This document shows positions 5,260 to 9,316 of a stretch of DNA of 9,316 nt, piece by piece. The stretch's first letter is position 1; each line of letters opens with the position of its first letter. The notes below the pieces were generated by a model. The model was not told the DNA's origin and made no database searches. It saw nothing but the letters and a program-made list of their open reading frames with translations. The stretch spans positions 1-9,316 of the forward strand of contig VBBH01000004.1 in assembly GCA_005888695.1 (NCBI GenBank), in the 5' to 3' direction. This DNA is from Candidatus Bathyarchaeota archaeon. Lineage in GTDB: Archaea; Thermoproteota; Bathyarchaeia; 40CM-2-53-6. The translations under genes were made by a program, and so were the position numbers.

Positions 5260-6960
5260 TCAGAAGGCCTGTAACCAAGTCCGGGCGTTGAAGAGGTCCG
5301 GCATAACGAGCCCTCCCTTCACGAGGTCAGCTTCGGCGAAATAGAAGAGCGGTATCACGTGGTCCTGCTCTTCACAAAAGATTCTTTCGGCCTTCTCGTA
5401 GAGGAAGAGCCTCTTCCCTGAGTCGGTCTCTACGGCTGCCCGGTCGACAAATTGACGGTATTGCTGGTCATCGAAGGCTTGGCGGTGGAAGAGACTGTCC
5501 GGATAGAAGAGGTCATGCATCGAGTTCTGTGCGTCCCTATAGTCCATTATCCATGCCTGCCGGAAGAAGTGAGGCGGATCCGCGGCCAACGAAGCTAGGA
5601 ACTTTGGAACCGCGCGAGGCCCCGGAATCGGCTCAAGCACGACCGTTACTCCTAGTACCTGTTCCCAGTTGTCCTGGATGAATTTCGCCGCAATGTTCCT
5701 GGGGAAACGCATATCAGGTAAACCGTACGGGCGTTCCGGCGTCTCACTCCCAGCAATCCTTTGGCCGATGTAGCGAAAGCGTATCGGCGGGAGGCCGGCC
5801 CCGTCGGGGAAACCGGCCTCTGCCAGCCAATTTTTCGCATGCTTTGGGTCGAAGTCCTGCCCGATGCCCTGCCCAGCAACAGTGCCAAAGTTCCCAGGTG
5901 GCGTCACACTCGTGGCCGGTACTCCCACACTTCCCAAGACTTTTTCCACGAACGACCTCCGGTCCGTTGCGGCCGAGAACGCCTTCCGCACGAGCTGAAC
6001 GTTCATGGGCGGGGTAGTGTGGAGGGGCGCGATGTAACTTACCCCATTGTCGGGCAGAATGCGAAAGTCGGGCCTATCGCGAAGTGTCCTAGAAGAGTTT
6101 GTGGGGTCAGAGTCGCTGAGATTGATTCCTGGAACTCCAATTACGTCGAACGTGCCGTCCAAGTAAGACGGGAGAACCTCGGCAAACAAGGTTCCTGCGG
6201 GATAGAAAGTGAGCTCGATTCGGTCGAAGAAAACATTCCTCTTGTCGTAGAAGAGGGGGTTGCGCATGAAGACCATCTTGCCGCTCCCGTCGACCTCGTT
6301 GACCTCCAGATTCGAAATAGTATAAGCGCCCGCAGCCTTGAGCCGGGTCGCAGGAGCCGCGCAAGGTTGAGACGGACAAGGTGGGGGTTGCGGTGGTGTA
6401 GTGTCGTACAATGGAGCGTTGTCGGCCCGGAATGGGTACGCAGCTGATAGGCTGACTAGCGAGATGAAGTAGGCGGCCGGGGCCTTTAGCGTGACCGTGA
6501 GGGTGTCAGTGGAAGTGGCCTCGATGGTTGAGATTATCGAGAAATATACGCTGAGGGGACTACCTATCGCGGGATCTAACGTCCGAAGAATTCCGTCTCG
6601 AAACTGCGCGGCAGTAACAGGCTGCCCATCGGACCACACTATCCCTTCGCGAAGCTTGAAGACGTAGGTAAGTCCGTCTGCTGAAACCGTCCAGCTCTGC
6701 GCCAAGTCGGGAATAGCTGCTCCATCAGTGCTCTGTCTGACCAGACCAGCAAGATAGAGGTTAATGAACTCGACATCGCCGATGTCCTGCGCGGCCGACG
6801 GATCAAGCGTAAGTGGAGGACCGCTAGGGTAGCGGAGGACCCGCTCAGCTGTACCAGGGGCTCTGGCAAGCGGGGCGACGCCACTGATCGCAGGCAACAG
6901 GATAATCGCGACGAGGAAAAACGCAAGCCAAAAACGAGGTATCCTCCAGGATTTCTCCAT
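5260..6960 (-). CDS. ABC transporter substrate-binding protein, family 5 (oligopeptide/dipeptide-binding type)
   Basis: 566 residues, complete, typical length. The N-terminus has two basic residues and a hydrophobic core (WLAFFLVAIILLPAISGVAPLA, about 11-32), a signal peptide or membrane anchor with no lipobox Cys. The mature part starts with RYPSGPPLTLDPSAA and shows the SBP_bac_5 signature region SWTVSADGLTYVFKLREGIVWSDGQPVTAAQF (about 89-120, two contiguous parts), later RNPLFYDKRN, LVRKAFSAATDRRSF and the C-terminal IPLFYFAEADLVKG. The protein should capture peptides or another solute outside the membrane for an ABC importer. An unusual Pro/Cys-rich insert (PPQPPPCPSQPC, about 189-200) could hold a disulfide. 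No permease or ATPase gene follows, so it is an orphan here. Base composition is visibly more G+C-rich than in its neighbours. Start ATG 6960 has no clear Shine-Dalgarno; a TATA-like box is about 50 bases upstream. Confidence 0.95.
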   Translation of the reverse strand: MEKSWRIPRFWLAFFLVAIILLPAISGVAPLARAPGTAERVLRYPSGPPLTLDPSAAQDIGDVEFINLYLAGLVRQSTDGAAIPDLAQSWTVSADGLTYVFKLREGIVWSDGQPVTAAQFRDGILRTLDPAIGSPLSVYFSIISTIEATSTDTLTVTLKAPAAYFISLVSLSAAYPFRADNAPLYDTTPPQPPPCPSQPCAAPATRLKAAGAYTISNLEVNEVDGSGKMVFMRNPLFYDKRNVFFDRIELTFYPAGTLFAEVLPSYLDGTFDVIGVPGINLSDSDPTNSSRTLRDRPDFRILPDNGVSYIAPLHTTPPMNVQLVRKAFSAATDRRSFVEKVLGSVGVPATSVTPPGNFGTVAGQGIGQDFDPKHAKNWLAEAGFPDGAGLPPIRFRYIGQRIAGSETPERPYGLPDMRFPRNIAAKFIQDNWEQVLGVTVVLEPIPGPRAVPKFLASLAADPPHFFRQAWIMDYRDAQNSMHDLFYPDSLFHRQAFDDQQYRQFVDRAAVETDSGKRLFLYEKAERIFCEEQDHVIPLFYFAEADLVKGGLVMPDLFNARTWLQAF

Positions 6961-7008
6961 TTTCTCTATCGTCCTTACCAGAGTCCAATTCTATCTGGAC
7001 CCGCCTTT

Positions 7009-7015
7009 TACCATA
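7009..7015 (-). promoter_or_regulatory. TATA-like box for the substrate-binding-protein gene
   Basis: On minus the sequence TTTATGG followed by TAAAA resembles an archaeal TATA element, about 50 bases before the ATG at 6960. A start site about 25 bases downstream would leave a leader of about 25 bases. A perfect palindrome (7018-7032) lies two bases upstream, where the BRE would be. Confidence 0.4.
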
Positions 7016-7017
7016 AA

Positions 7018-7032
7018 TGAAACTATGTTTCA
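7018..7032. promoter_or_regulatory. Perfect palindrome TGAAAC-TAT-GTTTCA, candidate operator
   Basis: Two perfect 6-base arms around a 3-base spacer, two bases upstream of the TATA-like box of the gene starting at 6960. Such a site could bind a dimeric winged-helix regulator and affect TFB/TBP access. The nearest candidate protein is the winged-helix protein at 7122-7922, but the link is inferred from position only. Confidence 0.4.
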
Positions 7033-7121
7033 CAAGAAGTTATTCTGAAGATACGCCCACTACGCTCGAGTCCTCATGGGCTCGTGGGACATCGAGCCAT
7101 GTCGATAGATTGGGGCGATCG

Positions 7122-7922
7122 TCAACATTTCCGCCTATAATCAGGCCAGACTTCTCCTCGACCGCGCAAGATTCTGGGGGTCTTGAGACCTCGCATCTCT
7201 CGACTCAGAAGCTCGTTCATCTTGAGATATAACAGGAGAAACAGTTGTCCTCTTGTAGTTGTGATAAAAATCGAGGGTCTCGCGGTCGGCCTCTGGAGTA
7301 ATCCCGCCTGCTCCAGGGAAACCAAGTATCCTTCAATGATTTTTGAGTTCAGATTTGCTGATTGAATGATACGGGTCTTTCGTGTTCCAGCAACAGATAC
7401 CCGGAGTATTTCTGCAAGCATATCTATTCTGTTCCTCCTCTTTTTGAACCTGGTCGAATACACTGAAGATTCTGATCGGCGGTGGACAATAATTCCAAGG
7501 ACTCCTATGAGCCACGCCCAATAACCGTAGACTTCCAACCGTCTGGTTTGGATTACCCGAAATGAGTCCACAGATGACCTGACGGATTCCGAGGTACTTC
7601 GAAGAGATGTGAGAGGGCAAGAGTACATTCGTTCTCGGGCGAACTCACCAAAGCTGAATGAATTTCCCCCGTTGAACATCTTGACTTCCATGGACGAGTG
7701 GAGGTCAGTGAGGTCTGGACACTGTGACTCTGAGTTCGGAGTCACGGCTGAATTTCCATCAACGTTGAGATCGTTAGTTGACTCGATCGAAGAAAGAGTT
7801 GAACCTTCAGCGGAAAGATACAAGTCAGATGAGCTAGCGATGGGTGCATCCTCGTTTGCAAAAGTTGCCACTGGGAGCAGCAACGGGAGCAAGACTACGA
7901 GCGTACGATACCTGATCTTCAT
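7122..7922 (-). CDS. Membrane-anchored winged helix-turn-helix protein with signal peptide and ectodomain
   Basis: 266 residues. Residues 1-22 form a signal peptide (basic MKIRYR, hydrophobic LVVLLPLLLPVA, then TFA before NED). Residues 23-130 are a polar Ser/Thr-rich region with Cys68 and Cys102, which could form a disulfide. One short helix (about 131-147, VYGYWAWLIGVLGIIVH) is followed by very basic sequence (HRRSESS, FKKRRNR), fitting an outside-to-inside crossing. Residues 162-240 look like the archaeal winged-helix domain HTH_45 (PF14947): RIDMLAEILRVS, TRKTRIIQSANL, then KIIEGYLVSLEQAGLLQ and a wing leading to TTTRGQLFLLLYLKMNELLS. The protein should sense something outside and bind DNA from the membrane. 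It ends 161 bases before the binding-protein start on the same strand, whose promoter carries a palindrome. ATG 7922 is preceded by a purine-rich AGCGGG. The last 26 residues are a basic tail of no known role. Confidence 0.8.
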   Translation of the reverse strand: MKIRYRTLVVLLPLLLPVATFANEDAPIASSSDLYLSAEGSTLSSIESTNDLNVDGNSAVTPNSESQCPDLTDLHSSMEVKMFNGGNSFSFGEFARERMYSCPLTSLRSTSESVRSSVDSFRVIQTRRLEVYGYWAWLIGVLGIIVHRRSESSVYSTRFKKRRNRIDMLAEILRVSVAGTRKTRIIQSANLNSKIIEGYLVSLEQAGLLQRPTARPSIFITTTRGQLFLLLYLKMNELLSREMRGLKTPRILRGRGEVWPDYRRKC

Positions 7923-8166
7923 CCCGCTATCTTCTCTTACTGATGAGCGGCACTCGTCTCAACATGCCCTCCTTGACACTTCGCCAAGGGATTTGTGGCT
8001 CCTCAGGGGATGGACTCACCCCAGAAACCGGATTCTCTGTTCGTCCTAATTCAACGCTTAACATTTGCGGTATCTTAAGGTTGAATCTGATATTAGGCAA
8101 TAGAGAAGTAACCGAGAACATGGTGTACTGGTTCTCCTCCAGTGGAGGTCTCTTTCGTCCAGCGGA
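7923..8166. other. Intergenic stretch with no convincing gene
   Basis: Short open frames exist on both strands (minus 7927-8121, plus 7943-8242), but neither shows a recognisable motif or a credible start. A small inverted repeat CCTCC-AGT-GGAGG lies at 8136-8148, near the end of the hydrolase remnant. Part of this DNA may be degraded coding sequence beyond recognition. The promoter for the winged-helix gene should lie at its left edge, but I see no clear TATA box. Confidence 0.4.
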
Positions 8167-8285
8167 TTATCGTAGTTTACTGTCCTGGAACTCTAATGCC
8201 CTCTTCCAGGCCAGATTACACTCTAGCCAGCTTGTATTCTAGCCTCGAGTTTTCAAATCTTTGGACTAAGTGAATGTCAAGTGCT
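8167..8285 (-). pseudogene. Degraded 3' remnant of a dienelactone hydrolase gene
   Basis: On minus, this stretch ends LAWKRALEFQDSKLR-stop (TAA 8169-8167). The hydrolase at 8968-9316 ends LAWKRTLEFLDSKLQ-stop, so 12 of 15 residues match and the stop is at the same place. At the DNA level 8176-8216 matches 8977-9017 at 35 of 41 bases. Further upstream the match continues as RFENSRLEYK against WFVEENRPIEYK, but one base is inserted between EYK and NLAWKR, and the segment that should hold the catalytic His (PGTKH) appears to be missing. Upstream of about 8285 no similarity is visible. The remnant lies directly after the reductase gene at 8338-8942, mirroring the intact hydrolase on the other side. 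It cannot encode a functional enzyme. Confidence 0.72.
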
Positions 8286-8337
8286 GACTCTAGAGATAGA
8301 AGAGGGAGACGAGAGTTGAGTTCTCTTGCTTGATTAC

Positions 8338-8942
8338 TTAGGCAAAGGATCCTGTTTTGATCTCTCCGTCTCGTCCATATGTGGCGACGATAACACCTTT
8401 GGTCGAACTCTTACTTTCAAGAAGCTTGAAACCGGCCGGCATCGTGCCGTCACCAAAGAGCCGCTTCCCGTGTCCAATAGTAACAGGAAATATTTTCAAA
8501 GAAACTCGTCAACGAGATCATGTTTTAGAAGAGTCTGGATAAGATTAGAACTTCCGTGAACCTGTAATTCAGGCCCATCCTGCCTCTTGAGTTTCTTAAT
8601 CTCTTCTGGGATGTTGCCCGTGACGAGTACGGAATTATTCCAATCAAGTTTTCTAGGGGTCTTGGATACAACATATTTTCTGGCTTTGTTAAGTCCGTCC
8701 GCGCCCGGGACGTCTTTTGCTTTTGGCCAATAGGCTGCGAATATTTCATAGGTTTTTCGGCCAAGCAAGAGATCGTATGGATGTCCCATCTGTTCAGCCA
8801 TCACTTTTCCCATAACATCATCCCAGTAGCCAACGGACCATCCTCCATGTTTGAAATTTCCACTCGGATCCTCATCTGGTCCGCCTGGGGCCTGCATAAC
8901 TCCGTCAAGAGTTACAAACGATAACACAGCTATTTTTCTCAT
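8338..8942 (-). pseudogene. Dihydrofolate reductase/RibD C-terminal-type reductase, frameshifted
   Basis: The N-terminal 148 residues in frame from ATG 8942 show the PF01872 (RibD_C/DHFR) pattern: MRKIAVLSFVTLDGVMQAPG at the start, GGWSVGYWDD, LLLGRKTYEIFAAYWP, then ELQVHGSSNLIQTLL and HDLVDEF, where a TGA (8498-8496) ends the frame. The missing C-terminus continues one frame over from 8499 as LKIFPVTIGHGKRLFGDGTM...FKLLESKSSTKGVIVATY...GEIKTGSFA with its own TAA at 8340-8338. Family members usually read DEFRLKIFPV, so one base (the middle of the Arg codon) is missing between 8501 and 8500. Restored, the protein would be about 200 aa, the normal size. Substrates of stand-alone members are mostly unknown; they use NAD(P)H. 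GAGGG at 8949-8953 is a well-placed Shine-Dalgarno, and the gene starts 25 bases after the hydrolase stop, so the two were cotranscribed. Confidence 0.85.
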
Positions 8943-8948
8943 ATTTTT

Positions 8949-8953
8949 CCCTC
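8949..8953 (-). promoter_or_regulatory. Shine-Dalgarno site of the reductase gene
   Basis: GAGGG on minus, six bases before ATG 8942. Its presence inside the short hydrolase-reductase gap suits translation from a polycistronic message. Confidence 0.5.
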
Positions 8954-8967
8954 AACTCTTCATTATG

Positions 8968-9316
8968 CTATTGCAATTTACTGTCGAGGAACTCCAACGT
9001 CCTCTTCCAAGCCAGATCTGCCGCGTCCCGCTTGTACTCTATCGGCCTATTCTCTTCGACGAACCAATGTTTCGTGCCTGGGTAGAAGTGAAACGTAACT
9101 TCTCTTCCAGCCCCGCGAATCTTCTCCTCCGTAGCCCGCACCCCTTCAACAGGCTCCCACTCATCATCAGGCGAGAAATGTCCCAGAAAAGATGCTCGAG
9201 CGTTGGAAAAGTTCGGCTCAGTCCACGCCGCATAGAATACGACGACGGCTCCGACACTCTCAGGTTTCAAAGTGCTCAACAACAAAGAATGGGCTCCTCC
9301 CATCGAAAAGCCAACC
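8968..9316 (-). CDS. Dienelactone hydrolase family protein, 5' end beyond the window
   Basis: Alpha/beta-hydrolase fold enzyme; only the C-terminal 115 or so of an expected 200-250 residues are inside the window. The nucleophile elbow reads VGFSMGG at the window edge, with Ser (TCG, 9306-9304) where classical dienelactone hydrolases have Cys. The catalytic Asp is probably in GHFSPDDEW and the His in YPGTKHWF, both at the expected spacing. The protein ends AWKRTLEFLDSKLQ with TAG at 8970-8968. The ATG at 9303 that opens a 111-residue frame is an internal Met of the elbow, not the start. The gene is followed 25 bases later by the reductase. A decayed copy of its tail is found 0.8 kb downstream. 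The substrate cannot be told from sequence. Confidence 0.88.
   Translation of the reverse strand, partial: VGFSMGGAHSLLLSTLKPESVGAVVVFYAAWTEPNFSNARASFLGHFSPDDEWEPVEGVRATEEKIRGAGREVTFHFYPGTKHWFVEENRPIEYKRDAADLAWKRTLEFLDSKLQ

Noticed and set aside
5761..6447. 228-residue open frame on plus, antisense to the substrate-binding protein
   Set aside because: Arg-rich, no recognisable motif, no start context, and lies wholly within a strongly coding G+C-rich gene on the other strand.
8136..8148. CCTCC-AGT-GGAGG as a terminator for the minus-strand genes
   Set aside because: No T-run follows on the minus strand and the stem is only five base pairs.
7927..8242. Short open frames on both strands right of the winged-helix gene
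   Set aside because: No motif or start context; the plus-strand frame crosses the hydrolase remnant on the opposite strand.
1..9316. Mobile element, CRISPR array, toxin-antitoxin pair or defence island
   Set aside because: No transposase, integrase, direct-repeat array, or recognised toxin or defence protein is present.

Overview
This 9.3 kb window looks like accessory chromosomal DNA from an archaeon, possibly a soil-type member of the Thaumarchaeota (Nitrososphaeria) or a relative. That is an inference from three things: a membrane-anchored winged-helix protein of a type common in those genomes, many short membrane proteins of unknown function, and single-gene or two-gene units with A/T-rich promoter boxes and few strong Shine-Dalgarno sites. 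No rRNA, tRNA, CRISPR array, transposase or integrase was seen.

Layout. On the minus strand at the left are a broken gamma-glutamylcyclotransferase-like gene (54-614) and an O6-alkylguanine-DNA alkyltransferase (663-1382). A glyoxalase/VOC-fold gene follows on plus (1450-1857), then a small three-helix membrane protein on minus (2023-2307). A plus-strand group holds a soluble beta-rich unknown protein (2609-3034), a multi-pass membrane protein with a frameshift near its N-terminus (3138-3841) and a four-helix membrane protein (3861-4340). The rest is on minus: an isoprenylcysteine-methyltransferase-like (ICMT-like) membrane enzyme whose key motif lies in another frame (4249-5055), a family 5 ABC-transporter substrate-binding protein (5260-6960), a winged-helix protein with a signal peptide, an ectodomain and one membrane helix (7122-7922), a decayed dienelactone-hydrolase tail (about 8167-8285), a frameshifted RibD/DHFR-type reductase (8338-8942), and the 3' two-fifths or so of a dienelactone hydrolase running off the right edge (8968-9316).

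The most striking property is the density of coding lesions: one in-frame stop, two simple frameshifts, one pair of mutually compensating frameshifts and one gene remnant, all among genes that are still easy to recognise. Either the region is decaying, with recently lost detoxification and modification genes and a duplicated hydrolase-reductase unit, or the assembly carries small indel errors. The ochre stop and the hydrolase remnant are not explained by indel errors alone.

I do not see a convincing new multi-gene system. The best candidate for new biology is regulatory. The signal-peptide/ectodomain/winged-helix protein lies directly upstream of an orphan solute-binding protein, and the promoter of the latter carries a perfect 6-3-6 palindrome next to a TATA-like box, so a surface-sensing one-component regulator controlling a binding protein is possible.
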